The notes: a model not told the origin generated them from the sequence alone. A stretch of DNA of 64,000 nt from Mesorhizobium sp. WSM4311 (GCF_002295115.1 NZ_NSFV01000004.1:372001-436000), one strand, 5' to 3'; counted from the stretch's first letter, positions 43,647-53,103 are shown. Translations and numbers: made by a program.

Positions 43647-45512
43647 ATGAGCACTGGCGCCATTCGTGCCGCTGCGCAGCCTTCGGGGTTGCTGCGCCTT
43701 TACACCAGCATGCCTGTCCTGTTCTGCTTTTGCGCAATGGCGATCCTGACGACCGCTCTGTGGTGCCTGGGCTTCCAGCTCAACAATGACGCGGACGATC
43801 TCCTCAAGCTGCACGAAATCCGCACTTTGCTTGAAACGGGCAACATCTTCGACCGCACGCTGCCCGGTATCGTCCAGCCAGAGCCTTATGTCTCACACTG
43901 GCCGTGGATCGTGGACCTGCCCTACGCCGCCTTCGCGCGCCTGTTCGCGCCGTTTGCCGGCTTCGAGCCGGCTCTGACGCTGGCAAGCTTTGCCGTCCCG
44001 CTGCTGCTGCTGGCGCCCGCGCTCTATTTCTACAATAGGCTGGTGACAGCCATCGGCTTTGCCTACCCGGCCGTGGCATTGCCGTTGGCCTTGATCTTTG
44101 CCGCGCGCAGCTTTTTCGAATTCGCCCCGGGACGGATCGACTATCACAATCTGCAAATCCTGCTTCTGCTGGCGGCGCTGGTTTTGATGATGTCGCAGAA
44201 CCGCTTTTCGGCCTTCGTCAACGGGCTGCTGACCGCCCTGGCAATCGCCGTCAGCGCCGAATTCGCGCCGTTCTACGCGCTGGTGATGGCGGTCTATGCC
44301 TTCGACTGGATCTTCGACCGCGAGGGCGGTGAAAGCAGGATCGTCGGTTTCGGGCTTGCCTTGACCGTCGGAGCAATCGCCCTGTTCGCGGCGATCGTGC
44401 CACCCTCTGCCTATACCGCGGTCAGATGCGACACCTATTCGACGCCGCATGTCACGGCACTGGTCGCGGCCGGGCTTTCATTCGCCGTCGTGCCTTTGCT
44501 TGCCGGCCGGCGTGGAGGGTGGCCGATGCGCTCGGCAATTCTACTGGTGTTCGCGGCGGCCAGCGCTGCGGTGCTGGCGGTGTTGTTCCCGCAATGCCTG
44601 GCCAGCCCCTATGCTTCGATCGACGCCTATGTCCGCGACAATATGATCAACAGAATTCTCCAGGAATTGAGCCTGTTTCGGCGCCCCGATGTCGTCCTGT
44701 CGACAGGTTTTCTCAGCATGGCGCTGCTGTTTATCGGCGCGCTTGCGCCAGCCGTGATCTGCGCCAGGCCGGAAGGCCGAAGCCGGCCTCTCGTCATATT
44801 GGCGCTGTTCGCGCTGGTCTCGCTGGCGCTTGCGATCGGTTATGTCCGCTACTACCGCTACCTTCCGATCTTTTCCGGCATCGGCCTCATCTTCGCCCTG
44901 GCGAGCCTCCTGCCGAATGCGGGGTTGGGTCGTTATTTGAAATCTCCGGTGCCGGCGGCATCGCACGGATACGCACTGATCCTGCCCGGTCTCGTTTTGT
45001 CCGGAGCAATGGTGCTGTACCATTTGTCGGTAAAACCGGCACACGCGGCGGTTCCCGCCGCGGAACTTGCCGACGGCTGCTATTCCAGCCCTTTTGAACC
45101 GGAACAGGGTTGGCCGTCCGGCGCAATCGTTCTTTCTCCACCGCTGATCGGCTCGCGTTTCGTCGCCCTTGCTGAAGGTCCCAAGGTGGTGACGATCCCC
45201 AACCATCCATCGGCCAAGGGCATCGAGCGCAGCTATCGTTTTCTGGATCCGGCGACCGCCGACCCACGCGCGATACTCGATGCCTCCAAGGCAACGCATG
45301 TGGCGATTTGCGCCTGGCGAGGCCCGCCATTGCCGGGACTGGAAGCCGCCTATCCATTCGCGGCGGGCCTGATTGAAGGCCGGCCGCCGGCATGGTTGCG
45401 GGAGTGCCCGACGAAAGCTTCATCGCCGTTGCGCATCTACAGCTATCGCAACGCCGATGGATCGGATGCCGCGTGCCCGACTTCGACGCTCGCCGCTCAG
45501 GCCCGGCCGTAG
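43647..45512 (+). CDS. Polytopic membrane protein, GT-C/STT3-like glycosyltransferase candidate
   Basis: This 621-residue protein has about 11-13 hydrophobic segments in its first 450 residues and a soluble C-terminal domain of about 170 residues. The first periplasmic loop contains NNDADDLLKLHEIRTLLETGNIFDRTL and YVSHWPWIVDLPYA, resembling the acidic D-x-D loop of GT-C glycosyltransferases such as STT3 and DPM-dependent enzymes. FAPGRIDYHNLQILLLLAAL is a further GT-C-like loop. A lipid-linked sugar donor is therefore suspected. It converges with an SDR gene, overlapping by 16 bp. Confidence 0.6.
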   Translation: MSTGAIRAAAQPSGLLRLYTSMPVLFCFCAMAILTTALWCLGFQLNNDADDLLKLHEIRTLLETGNIFDRTLPGIVQPEPYVSHWPWIVDLPYAAFARLFAPFAGFEPALTLASFAVPLLLLAPALYFYNRLVTAIGFAYPAVALPLALIFAARSFFEFAPGRIDYHNLQILLLLAALVLMMSQNRFSAFVNGLLTALAIAVSAEFAPFYALVMAVYAFDWIFDREGGESRIVGFGLALTVGAIALFAAIVPPSAYTAVRCDTYSTPHVTALVAAGLSFAVVPLLAGRRGGWPMRSAILLVFAAASAAVLAVLFPQCLASPYASIDAYVRDNMINRILQELSLFRRPDVVLSTGFLSMALLFIGALAPAVICARPEGRSRPLVILALFALVSLALAIGYVRYYRYLPIFSGIGLIFALASLLPNAGLGRYLKSPVPAASHGYALILPGLVLSGAMVLYHLSVKPAHAAVPAAELADGCYSSPFEPEQGWPSGAIVLSPPLIGSRFVALAEGPKVVTIPNHPSAKGIERSYRFLDPATADPRAILDASKATHVAICAWRGPPLPGLEAAYPFAAGLIEGRPPAWLRECPTKASSPLRIYSYRNADGSDAACPTSTLAAQARP

Positions 45513-46204
45513 AGCGGCACCAGCGTTCCGCTCATCGCCTGGTTGGCCGGCGAGGCGAGATAGGCGATGGCTTCGGCCGCCGCCTCGAGGCTGACCCATT
45601 TGCTGAAATCGGCATCCGGCATGTCGGCGCGGTTTGCCGGCGTGTCGAGCGTCGACGGCGCCACGGCATTGACCAGGATGCCCTTTGCCTTGAGTTCTTC
45701 GGCCATCGCCACAGTCATGGCCGCGACCGCCGCCTTGCTGGCGGTGTAGGCGACCATGCCGGCGCCGCGCCTGGGGTCGAGCCCGGCGCGCGCGGTGACA
45801 TTGACGATGCGGCCTGATGTGCCCGACGCCAGCATCGAGCGGATCGCCGCGCGGCTGCACAGGAAGGTGGTGCGGGCGTTGGTGTCCATCATCTCGGCAA
45901 AGGATGCCGATTCGATCTTTTCCACCGGCGCCATCGTGAAGCCGCCGGCGAGATGGATCGATCCCCACAAGGCAGGAACCTGGGCATAGAAGGCTTCGAC
46001 CTTGGCGGAGTCCGATAGGTCGACATTGTGCGCCAGCTTGACGTTGTCGTGGGCGGTGAAAGGAAATTGCTGGGGTGCTGCGGCGTGCGCGTTCGGCACG
46101 TGGCAGATAGCGCCCTGTTCCAGCAGCCGGCCAACCACCGCACCGCCGAGCGCGCCGGTCCCACCGGTCACAACGATATGCCTGCCTTGAAGTGTTTCCG
46201 TCAT
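45497..46204 (-). CDS. Short-chain dehydrogenase/reductase
   Basis: This 235-residue SDR has a cofactor motif TGGTGALGGAVVGRL, LAGGFTMAPVEKIE, the catalytic YTASK near residue 158, NVTARAG with Ser replaced by Thr at the usual active-site Ser position, and an N-terminal MTETLQGRHIVVTGG. The substrate is unknown. Its stop lies inside the convergent membrane-protein gene. Confidence 0.8.
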   Translation of the reverse strand: MTETLQGRHIVVTGGTGALGGAVVGRLLEQGAICHVPNAHAAAPQQFPFTAHDNVKLAHNVDLSDSAKVEAFYAQVPALWGSIHLAGGFTMAPVEKIESASFAEMMDTNARTTFLCSRAAIRSMLASGTSGRIVNVTARAGLDPRRGAGMVAYTASKAAVAAMTVAMAEELKAKGILVNAVAPSTLDTPANRADMPDADFSKWVSLEAAAEAIAYLASPANQAMSGTLVPLYGRA

Positions 46205-46444
46205 CCTGGACCGCTCCTGTCGTATTTTTATGATTGTGTCGCTTGTTGTGCCGCCCCGACGCGAAGCGTCGCGCCTTTCGGGCGATCACTCAATTGATAT
46301 CTCGACATGGCAGCCGTCGCGTCTTTGCATGCGTCACAACGCATATTATGGCAATGGCATCAGTCATGCGGCCGTTGCGGTACAACAGCCGAGCCGACGA
46401 ATGGTCCGATGCAGACGAGAAAAATCAACGCTGGGCTGAAGCCT

Positions 46445-48025
46445 TCAATCGACGGTGATTTCGATGACGCAAGGCAATCCGGTTGCCCGGGCGCGCTTCA
46501 AGGCCTGTGGCAAGGCGCCGATATTGGCGAGCCGTTCGGCACCGATGCCATAGGCTTCGGCGAGCTTGCAGAAATCCGGGGGCGCCGGCGAGACCCCGAC
46601 GGGCTCGACGCCGACATCGAGCATCGAGGTCTCGATCTCGCGATAGCCCCTGTTGTTCCAGACCACGAAGATGACCGGCGCCTTTGCATCGAGCGCCGCG
46701 CCAAGTTCGGGCAAGGTGAACTGGAAGCCGCCATCGCCGGTCAGGCAGACAACCGGCGCGTCGGGCACGGCAAGTGCGGCGCCGATCGCCGCCGGCGGGC
46801 CGTAGCCAAGCGCGCCGAAGCCGGTGGCGGCGTTGAACCAGCCGCCCGGCCGGTCGTGATCATAGCAGAGGTTGGCGGCGTAGACCGGCTGCGTCGAATC
46901 GCCAACGATGATGGCCCCCGGCAAGGCATCGCGGATCATTTCCACGGCATGCACCTGCGCCAAATAGGCCGGGCTCAGCTCGGCGGATGCCGCCCTCCGT
47001 GCGGCGGCGGCGCGCACCTCGCCGTCCGGCACGGCAGGGTGAGCGGAACCGATCGCGGCAAGCAAGGCTTCGATCGCCTCGGCGCAGTCGGCCTGGATGC
47101 CGACCGTCACCGGGCGGCGTGCGAGCTGGTCGGCGCCGATGTCGATGCGAATCAGGTTGGAAGGCAGCACAAAGCCGCCGTCGCCATAGCCGTCATAGTC
47201 GGTCGGGCCGAATTCGGTGCCGGCGGCAATCACCAGATCGGCCTCGGCCATCAGGGAGCGAACCGCTTTCAGGCTTGGGCTTGCCGGCACGCAGAGCGGG
47301 TGGCGGTGCAGCAGGCCACGCGCGTTGGTGGTCTCGACGACCGGCGCGCGCAGTGTCTCGGCCAGGCGCCGCAGCGCCGTCTCGGCTCGCTTGGCGCCGC
47401 CGCCGGCCAGGATCAGCGGCCGGCGCGCGGCGGCGATGAGTTTGGCAGCCGTGGCAATGGCCGCGCCATCCGGCGCCGGAGGCGCCGCGTTGCTCAACAG
47501 TGCCGCGATATCGTCGGCCGGCTCGACCATGACATCGGTCGGGATCTCGATATGCACCGGGCCCGGCCGCGAGGATGAAAACAGCGCGAAGGCCTGTGCC
47601 AGCGCGTCAGGCAATTCGCTGGCCCCGATGACACGCCGCGACAGCAACGCCACCTTTTCCATCATGCCGCGCTGGTCCGGCAGCTCATGCAGGAAGCCCA
47701 GCCCCTTGCCCAGCGTCGGCATTGCGTTGACGCCCGATATGACCAGCATCGGCACCGAATCGGCGCGCGCCTGGCCCATGGCGGTGATGGTGTTGGTCAG
47801 CCCCGGCCCGGTGATGACGAAGGCGACGCCTGGCCTGCCGCTGGCGCGGGCATAGCCGTCGGCCATGAAGCCGGCACCCTGTTCATGGCGCGGCGTGACG
47901 TGGCGGATCTTCGAGCGCGCAAGGCCACGGTAGAGCTCGACGGTGTGGACGCCCGGAATGCCGAAGACGGTATCGACGCCATGCGCTTCGAGCAGCGTGA
48001 TCAGGGCTTCGCCGAGTGTTGTCAT
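46445..48025 (-). CDS. aruI: Thiamine-diphosphate-dependent decarboxylase, probable 5-guanidino-2-oxopentanoate decarboxylase
   Basis: This 526-residue enzyme has the three ThDP domains: an N-terminal pyrimidine-binding domain with the catalytic Glu (RHEQGAGFMADGYAR), a central domain, and a C-terminal ThDP/Mg motif GDGGFQFTLPELGAAL...NNRGY. Overall it resembles AHAS-like large subunits, but the overall pattern and the context (amidinotransferase-like hydrolase, amino acid transporter, Ldh-type reductase) fit AruI, which decarboxylates 5-guanidino-2-oxopentanoate made from arginine by transamination. The transaminase itself is not in the window. The start overlaps the TetR stop (ATGA). Confidence 0.7.
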   Translation of the reverse strand: MTTLGEALITLLEAHGVDTVFGIPGVHTVELYRGLARSKIRHVTPRHEQGAGFMADGYARASGRPGVAFVITGPGLTNTITAMGQARADSVPMLVISGVNAMPTLGKGLGFLHELPDQRGMMEKVALLSRRVIGASELPDALAQAFALFSSSRPGPVHIEIPTDVMVEPADDIAALLSNAAPPAPDGAAIATAAKLIAAARRPLILAGGGAKRAETALRRLAETLRAPVVETTNARGLLHRHPLCVPASPSLKAVRSLMAEADLVIAAGTEFGPTDYDGYGDGGFVLPSNLIRIDIGADQLARRPVTVGIQADCAEAIEALLAAIGSAHPAVPDGEVRAAAARRAASAELSPAYLAQVHAVEMIRDALPGAIIVGDSTQPVYAANLCYDHDRPGGWFNAATGFGALGYGPPAAIGAALAVPDAPVVCLTGDGGFQFTLPELGAALDAKAPVIFVVWNNRGYREIETSMLDVGVEPVGVSPAPPDFCKLAEAYGIGAERLANIGALPQALKRARATGLPCVIEITVD

Positions 48026-48669
48026 TGATTGTCTTCCCTTTCCGGCGCGAGGCCCAGTTCGGCCTCTACAGTCTTGATGCCGATCGCCGCCAATTCGCCG
48101 GGCGAGAACATGTCGCCGGCCAGGCAGCCTTCGATCCAGAGCCCGTCGATGATGGCATTGATCGCGATGGCATGGTGGCGCAACTGGCTTGCATCCGGTT
48201 CGCGCCGTTCGGCGGCGAGCACCTCGGCCACAACGGCTTCCACCTCGTTGCGAAAGCCAAGGTAGCCCTCGCGGTGGGCGCGAGCCAGGCTTGGATCCGC
48301 ACCGGCGCGGCCGATGAAGGTTGCCCAGAGTGAAAATACCCGCGCGTCGATGATCGGCACGTTGAGGTTGGCGGTGACGAAAGCGGCAAGGCGCTGGCGC
48401 GGCGAGGCATCTTCCATGACCAACGCCGCTTTCGCCTGCTCGGTCATGCGGCCCATGAGGGCGGCATAGGCTTCCTGCAGCAGTTCTTCCTTGCCGGGGA
48501 AATAGTGCCGGATCAGGCCGGCGGTGACGCCGGCGCGCAATGCGATGGTGCGCAAGGTGGCGCCCTGCAGGCCATGTTCCGCCACGCTGTCCAGAGTTGC
48601 CTCGATCAGATCCTGCCGCCGCCGCTCCTCGCCCTCGCGACGGAACCTGCGGCGGGATGGCGTATTCAT
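48022..48669 (-). CDS. TetR-family regulator of the arginine-type locus (BetI-like)
   Basis: This 215-residue regulator has an N-terminal HTH (RRQDLIEATLDSVAEHGLQGATLRTIALRAGVTAGLIRHYFPGKEELL) and a BetI-like C-terminal domain (FVTANLNVPIIDARVFSLWATF; DGLWIEGCL). It is sandwiched between the hydrolase and decarboxylase genes with 4-bp overlaps on both sides, so regulator and enzymes are made together. It is likely to control this operon and the divergent transporter. ATG 48669 is preferred; an ATG nine codons upstream is possible. Confidence 0.85.
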   Translation of the reverse strand: MNTPSRRRFRREGEERRRQDLIEATLDSVAEHGLQGATLRTIALRAGVTAGLIRHYFPGKEELLQEAYAALMGRMTEQAKAALVMEDASPRQRLAAFVTANLNVPIIDARVFSLWATFIGRAGADPSLARAHREGYLGFRNEVEAVVAEVLAAERREPDASQLRHHAIAINAIIDGLWIEGCLAGDMFSPGELAAIGIKTVEAELGLAPEREDNQ

Positions 48670-49538
48670 TGGCGCAGGATTGGCCGCGTCAGGCATGTCG
48701 GCCCGCCTTCGCAGGCGATGCAGAGCGCATCCGCCTCGAAGATCTCGACCGTGCAGCCGGCGGCTTCCATCGCGGCTTTGGTCTTTGGAAAGCCGGCGAC
48801 GGCAATGACCTTGAGCGGGTTGGTCGGCAGCACGTTCAGGCTGAGGCCGTTGGAAGCCGCGAACTCTTCTGCATCGCCTTCGACCAGACGGATGCCGCGC
48901 GCCTTCAGCATCTGATAGAAAGGGGCCGGCAAAAGCGGTGAATAGACCAAAGCGAGGTCGTCGGCCAGCGGGCTGATCACAGACATCAGATGCAGGCAGG
49001 CCTCTTCGCCCTGCCACAACGGAAGGTCAAAGCCGTAGACGGAAACGCCCAGCGGCGTCAGCAGGTTGGAGATCTGCTGGATGCCTTCCTGGTTGGAACG
49101 GACACCGCGTCCAATCACCAGCGTGCGCGCATCGAGCCAGACACAGTCACCGCCTTCGACCTGGCCTGGGGCCTCGACGCGGCCAAGGATCGGAATGCCC
49201 AGCCTTCTGTAGGTCTCCTCGTGCAGCGAGGGCTCCCGGGCGCGCAACGGCTTGCCCATGGACAGAATCAGTGCGCCGCGGTCGGTCATCAGCGATGGGT
49301 CGTGCGTGAACACCGAGTCCGAAAGTCCATCGGCCTGGTCCTCGATCCATTCGATTTCAGCGCCGGAGGCCGCCACCAGTTCGGCAAGCGCCGCGTGCTG
49401 CGATGCTGCTTTCGCCGGATTGAATCCTGGGCCATAGTGCCAGGCAGCTCTGTCGGCGTCGCGCATCGCGTTGGCCGCCGACCGCATCAGCACGCGTCGC
49501 AGCGGCGCTGCCATGGATTGTGATCCGAAAGCGCTCAT
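48666..49538 (-). CDS. Arginine deiminase/DDAH-superfamily hydrolase (amidinotransferase fold)
   Basis: This 290-residue protein of the guanidino-group-modifying superfamily has ADGLSDSVFTHDPSLMTDRGALIL near residues 69-92, EGGDCVWLD, the catalytic His in EEACLHLMSVISPL and the nucleophilic Cys in CEGGPTCLTRPI near the C-terminus. Such enzymes hydrolyse arginine or N-substituted arginines, or transfer amidino groups. The substrate is likely arginine-related given the decarboxylase and transporter neighbours. It is the first gene of the leftward operon. Confidence 0.8.
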   Translation of the reverse strand: MSAFGSQSMAAPLRRVLMRSAANAMRDADRAAWHYGPGFNPAKAASQHAALAELVAASGAEIEWIEDQADGLSDSVFTHDPSLMTDRGALILSMGKPLRAREPSLHEETYRRLGIPILGRVEAPGQVEGGDCVWLDARTLVIGRGVRSNQEGIQQISNLLTPLGVSVYGFDLPLWQGEEACLHLMSVISPLADDLALVYSPLLPAPFYQMLKARGIRLVEGDAEEFAASNGLSLNVLPTNPLKVIAVAGFPKTKAAMEAAGCTVEIFEADALCIACEGGPTCLTRPILRQ

Positions 49539-49594
49539 CGAAGCCCTTTTTTTGCTGAAAAAAACCGAGAAAATTTCATGGAGGGCTATTTATA

Positions 49595-49619
49595 CACTTG
49601 CACAACAAGCTCGCAAGTG
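49595..49619. promoter_or_regulatory. Candidate operator between the divergent hydrolase and transporter operons
   Basis: CACTTGC (49595-49601) and GCAAGTG (49613-49619) are perfect inverted arms with an 11-bp spacer. The site is 57 bp upstream of the hydrolase start beside a TATTTATAC stretch and fits control of both operons by the TetR protein. Confidence 0.45.
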
Positions 49620-49752
49620 CCGTAATGAGCGGGATTGACGGGCTCGCGCCGTTGGGTCCATGCTGAAGTCTGGAGCGGGGCAGTACAGCGTATATGTTGA
49701 TTAGCCGGATAGACGTTCGACGAACTGCCGACGACGATGCAGAGGTCAGCCG

Positions 49753-50568
49753 GTGAGCGCTGTGGAAGCTGCCGCAGTCTCATCCGGCAAGGCGCAGAGT
49801 GGCGCCGCCGAAGCCATCCATGTCGAAAACCTGCACAAGAAATTCGGCCAGTTGCATGTGCTGAAGGGCGTGTCGCTCTCGGCGCGCGACGGCGAGGTGA
49901 TCGCCATCATCGGCGGCTCGGGTTCGGGCAAATCGACGCTGCTGCGCTGCATCAACTGCCTGGAAAATCCGACCAGCGGCATCATCCGCGTCAACGGCGA
50001 GGAGATCAAGCTCAAGGCGGACAGCCATGGCCACACCGTTCCGGCCGACCGCAAGCAGATTGAGCGCATCCGCTCCAAGCTCGGCATGGTGTTCCAGAAC
50101 TTCAACCTGTGGAGCCACATGACGCTGATCGAAAACGTCATCGAGGTTCCCGTGCACGTGCTCGGCGTCAAGCGCGACGAGGCGATCGCCCAGGCCGAAA
50201 AACTGCTGGCGCGCGTCGGACTTGCCGAAAAGCGCGACGTCTATCCGGCCTATCTTTCTGGCGGGCAGCAGCAGCGCGCCGCGATCGCCCGCGCGCTCGC
50301 CATCAATCCGCGCGTCATGCTGTTCGACGAGCCGACCTCGGCGCTCGACCCCGAACTGGTCGGCGAGGTGCTGAAGGTTATCGGCGATCTGGCGCGCGAA
50401 GGCCGCACCATGGTGCTGGTCACCCATGAGATGAAATTCGCCCGCGAGGTCGCGACCCATGTCGTCTATCTCTACAACGGGCTGGTCGAGGAAGAAGGGC
50501 CGCCGGAGCAGATCTTCGGCGCGCCGAAATCCGAAAGGCTCAAGCAGTTCATCCGCAACGTCGGCTAG
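49753..50568 (+). CDS. Polar amino acid ABC transporter ATP-binding protein (HisP/ArtP-like)
   Basis: This 271-residue ATPase of the amino-acid (PAAT) class has Walker A GGSGSGKST, the FQNFNLWSHMTLIENV Q-loop, signature LSGGQQQRAAIARAL and Walker B VMLFDEPTSALDPE. The insertion KLKADSHGHTVPADRKQIERIR is typical of HisP and OccP-type ATPases for basic amino acids. Start is GTG. It is the first gene of the rightward transporter operon. Confidence 0.88.
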   Translation: MSAVEAAAVSSGKAQSGAAEAIHVENLHKKFGQLHVLKGVSLSARDGEVIAIIGGSGSGKSTLLRCINCLENPTSGIIRVNGEEIKLKADSHGHTVPADRKQIERIRSKLGMVFQNFNLWSHMTLIENVIEVPVHVLGVKRDEAIAQAEKLLARVGLAEKRDVYPAYLSGGQQQRAAIARALAINPRVMLFDEPTSALDPELVGEVLKVIGDLAREGRTMVLVTHEMKFAREVATHVVYLYNGLVEEEGPPEQIFGAPKSERLKQFIRNVG

Positions 50569-50622
50569 GGACAGGCCGGGACGGACGAAAACCGGGAACC
50601 AACAACAAACTGGGAGTTTGAA

Positions 50623-51420
50623 ATGAAGACTGTTCTGAAGACATTCGCCGCGGCGCTGCTGCTCGGCGTCGCCGCCATGGGTGTGGCCAAGGCCGATCCG
50701 GTCAAGATCGGCGTCGCCGCCGAGCCCTATCCGCCCTTCACCTCACCGGATGCTTCGGGCAAATGGGTCGGCTGGGAGATCGACTTCATCGATGCCGTGT
50801 GCGCCGAGGAGAAACTCGACTGCGTCATCACGCCTGTCGCCTGGGACGGCATCATCCCGGCGCTGACCACCAAGAAGATCGACCTCATCGTCTCGTCGAT
50901 GTCGATCACCGACGAGCGCAAGAAGACGATCGACTTCTCGGACAAGTACTACAACACGCCGACGGCGATCATCGGACCGAAGGACCAGAAGTTCGGCGCC
51001 ACGCCTGACGACCTGAAGGGCAAGGTGGTCGGCGTCCAGGTGTCGACCGTCCACGCCGTCTACGCCAAGAAGCATTTCGGCGCGACCGCCTCTGAAATCA
51101 AGGAATACCAGACCCAGGACGAAGCCAACCAGGATCTCGCCGCCGGCCGCCTCGATGCGGTGCAGGCCGATTCCATCGCGCTTGGCGAATTCCTGAAGTC
51201 CGACCAGGGCAAAGCCTGCTGCGACCTGAAGGGCATGGTGGCTCCGGACGACGAGGTGCTCGGGCCGGGCGTCGGCGCCGGCGTGCGCAAGGAAGACACC
51301 GACCTGAAGGAAAAGATCAACGCCGGCATCAAGGCGATCCGCTCCAACGGCAAGTATGACGAGATCTCGAAGAAATATTTCGATTTCGACATTTACGGCG
51401 GCTCGACGCAGTCGAACTGA
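50623..51420 (+). CDS. Periplasmic amino-acid-binding protein (ArgT/HisJ-like)
   Basis: This 265-residue protein has a signal peptide (residues 1-24, ending VAKA) and a SBP_bac_3 domain: IGVAAEPYPPFTSPDASGKWVGWEIDFIDAVC, CVITPVAWDGIIPALTTKKIDLIVSSMSITDERKKTIDFSDKYY and GVQVSTVHAVYAKKHF. Its pattern is that of lysine/arginine/ornithine or octopine-class binding proteins; the precise ligand is inferred from the catabolic neighbours. The hairpin after it should raise its expression over the permeases. Confidence 0.88.
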   Translation: MKTVLKTFAAALLLGVAAMGVAKADPVKIGVAAEPYPPFTSPDASGKWVGWEIDFIDAVCAEEKLDCVITPVAWDGIIPALTTKKIDLIVSSMSITDERKKTIDFSDKYYNTPTAIIGPKDQKFGATPDDLKGKVVGVQVSTVHAVYAKKHFGATASEIKEYQTQDEANQDLAAGRLDAVQADSIALGEFLKSDQGKACCDLKGMVAPDDEVLGPGVGAGVRKEDTDLKEKINAGIKAIRSNGKYDEISKKYFDFDIYGGSTQSN

Positions 51421-51437
51421 CGCCCCGCGCATGAGCC

Positions 51438-51467
51438 GGAGGGCATGACGCCATAGTCGTGCCCTCC
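51438..51467 (+). terminator. Hairpin between binding-protein and permease genes
   Basis: GGAGGGCATGAC (51438-51449) and GTCGTGCCCTCC (51456-51467) form a 12-bp stem with one U-G pair and a 6-nt loop. No U tract follows, so mRNA stabilisation or partial termination is expected. Confidence 0.6.
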
Positions 51468-51625
51468 CGCCTATCCTTCCCACGCATGCCTGCCGCCGGC
51501 CGCTGGCGTCGGCGGAAAGAGCCAGCAATCCGGGGGCAAAGCTGATCGACGCGTTTCTTCCGGCCTCGGCGGCCGGTATCATCGAACTTCTCTCGCCCGC
51601 GCCCATCGGCTGGGGCGGCACACTC

Positions 51626-52291
51626 ATGCTCGGGCTGTTGCATTCGCTCGAGATTGCCGTCGGCGCCACGATCGTCGGCCTGTTCATCGGTATCTGCGGC
51701 GCCTATGGCAAACTCTATGGCGGACCTGTCGTGCGCGACCTGCTCGCGGTCTACACCACCGTGGTGCGCGCCGTGCCGGAACTGGTGCTGATCCTGCTGC
51801 TCTACTATGCCGGCACCGACCTGATTAACCAGGTGCTGACCGCTATCGGTTACCAGCGTGTCGATATTAGCGGGCTGGTGGCCGGCATAGCCGTGCTCGG
51901 CTTCTGCCAGGGCGCCTATTCGACGGAAGTCATGCGCGGCGCGATCCTGGCCATCCCGCAAGGCCAGATCGAAGCCGCCCGCGCCTTCGGCATGTCTCCC
52001 GGCCTTCTCTTGCGGCGCATCACGCTGCCGGCGATGCTGCCCTTTGCCATTCCAGGTCTCGCCAATCTGTGGCTGATCGCGACGAAGGACACCGCGCTGC
52101 TGGCCGTCGTCGGCTTCTTCGAGTTGACGCTGGCGACACGGCAGGCGGCAGGCGTCACCAAGGCTTATCTGATATTCTATCTCGCCGCCGGCGTTCTCTA
52201 TCTCGCGGTGACGCTGTTTTCGAACTTCCTGCTTGGCCGCGCCGAGAAATGGGCGCGGCGGGGCATGCCTTCGGTCAAGGAGGCACGCTGA
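51626..52291 (+). CDS. Amino acid ABC transporter permease (HisQ-like)
   Basis: This PAAT-class permease has about five hydrophobic segments. The first is LHSLEIAVGATIVGLFIGICGAYGKL, followed by TTVVRAVPELVLILLLYYAG, and the EAA loop reads GQIEAARAFGMSPGLLLRRITLPAMLPFAIPG. ATG 51626 gives 221 residues. An open frame continues upstream through LIDAFLPASAAGIIELLSP-type sequence to a CTG with a GGGGG before it (near 51542), so the true N-terminus could be about 28 residues longer. Confidence 0.85.
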   Translation: MLGLLHSLEIAVGATIVGLFIGICGAYGKLYGGPVVRDLLAVYTTVVRAVPELVLILLLYYAGTDLINQVLTAIGYQRVDISGLVAGIAVLGFCQGAYSTEVMRGAILAIPQGQIEAARAFGMSPGLLLRRITLPAMLPFAIPGLANLWLIATKDTALLAVVGFFELTLATRQAAGVTKAYLIFYLAAGVLYLAVTLFSNFLLGRAEKWARRGMPSVKEAR

Positions 52292-53100
52292 TGGCGGGCG
52301 AAGCGGCCATCATCAACACGGCGGCGCGCGCCTCGCTCTGGCTGCAGCCGCATCGCATCGTCCTCGTCCTGATCGCGCTGGGGCTGGTGCTGTCGGCCGC
52401 CTATTTCATGCGCTGGAACTGGCTGCCGCAATATTGGGAAATGGGCCTGATGGGCATCTGGCGGGCCCTGTGGATCCTGGCCGTCACCTGCGCGCTCGGC
52501 TTCCTGATCGCAGTGCCGGTCGGGCTGGCACAGGCCGCCGGCTCAATCTGGGTCGCGGCGCCGGCGAAAGTCTTCTGCACCATCATCCGCGGCACGCCGC
52601 TGCTTCTGCAGCTGTGGCTGCTCTATTACGGGCTGGGCTCGCTGTTCCCGCAATATCCATGGATCCGCGACTCCTGGATGTGGCCCTATCTGAGGCAGGC
52701 ATGGCCGTACGGCGTTCTGGCTCTCACGCTGTCCTTCGCCGGTTACGAGGGCGAAGTGATGCGCGGCGCCTTTGCCGGCGTGCCCAAGGGGCAGTTGGAA
52801 GCCGCCCGCGCCTTCGGCATGAGCCGCTGGAAGATCCTCCGGCGCATCTGGCTGCCGCAGGCCTTCTACCGGGCGCTGCCGACGCTGACCGGCGAGACCG
52901 TGCTGCAGTTGAAGTCGACGCCGCTGGTGGCGACAATCAGCGTGATCGATATCTTCGCCGTCGCCGGCAAGGTGCGGCAGGACACCTACCTTACTTATGA
53001 ACCCTTGCTGCTGCTGGCGTTGATCTATATGGCGATCACCGGCATTCTGGTCCTTGCCCTCAGCCGGATCGAGGCGCGGATTCCGGTCAAGGTCGGTTAG
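52291..53100 (+). CDS. Amino acid ABC transporter permease (HisM-like)
   Basis: This 269-residue permease has an extra N-terminal hydrophobic segment (IVLVLIALGLVLSAAYFM), then the conserved core with FCTIIRGTPLLLQLWLLYYGLGSLFP and an EAA loop GQLEAARAFGMSRWKILRRIWLPQAFYRALP. The start shares one base with the HisQ-like stop (TGATG), indicating coupling. It pairs with the preceding permease. Confidence 0.88.
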   Translation: MAGEAAIINTAARASLWLQPHRIVLVLIALGLVLSAAYFMRWNWLPQYWEMGLMGIWRALWILAVTCALGFLIAVPVGLAQAAGSIWVAAPAKVFCTIIRGTPLLLQLWLLYYGLGSLFPQYPWIRDSWMWPYLRQAWPYGVLALTLSFAGYEGEVMRGAFAGVPKGQLEAARAFGMSRWKILRRIWLPQAFYRALPTLTGETVLQLKSTPLVATISVIDIFAVAGKVRQDTYLTYEPLLLLALIYMAITGILVLALSRIEARIPVKVG

Positions 53101-53103
53101 TGA

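Noticed and set aside
46257..46271. Small hairpin CGACGC-GAA-GCGTCG as terminator of the arginine-type operon
   Set aside because: Short stem, 3-nt loop, no U tract and far (over 170 bp) from the stop codon.
46445..48025. Assignment as acetolactate synthase large subunit (IlvB)
   Set aside because: The ThDP fold fits, but there is no small-subunit gene and the neighbours are guanidino-compound and amino acid uptake genes; the AruI-type call is preferred though not certain.
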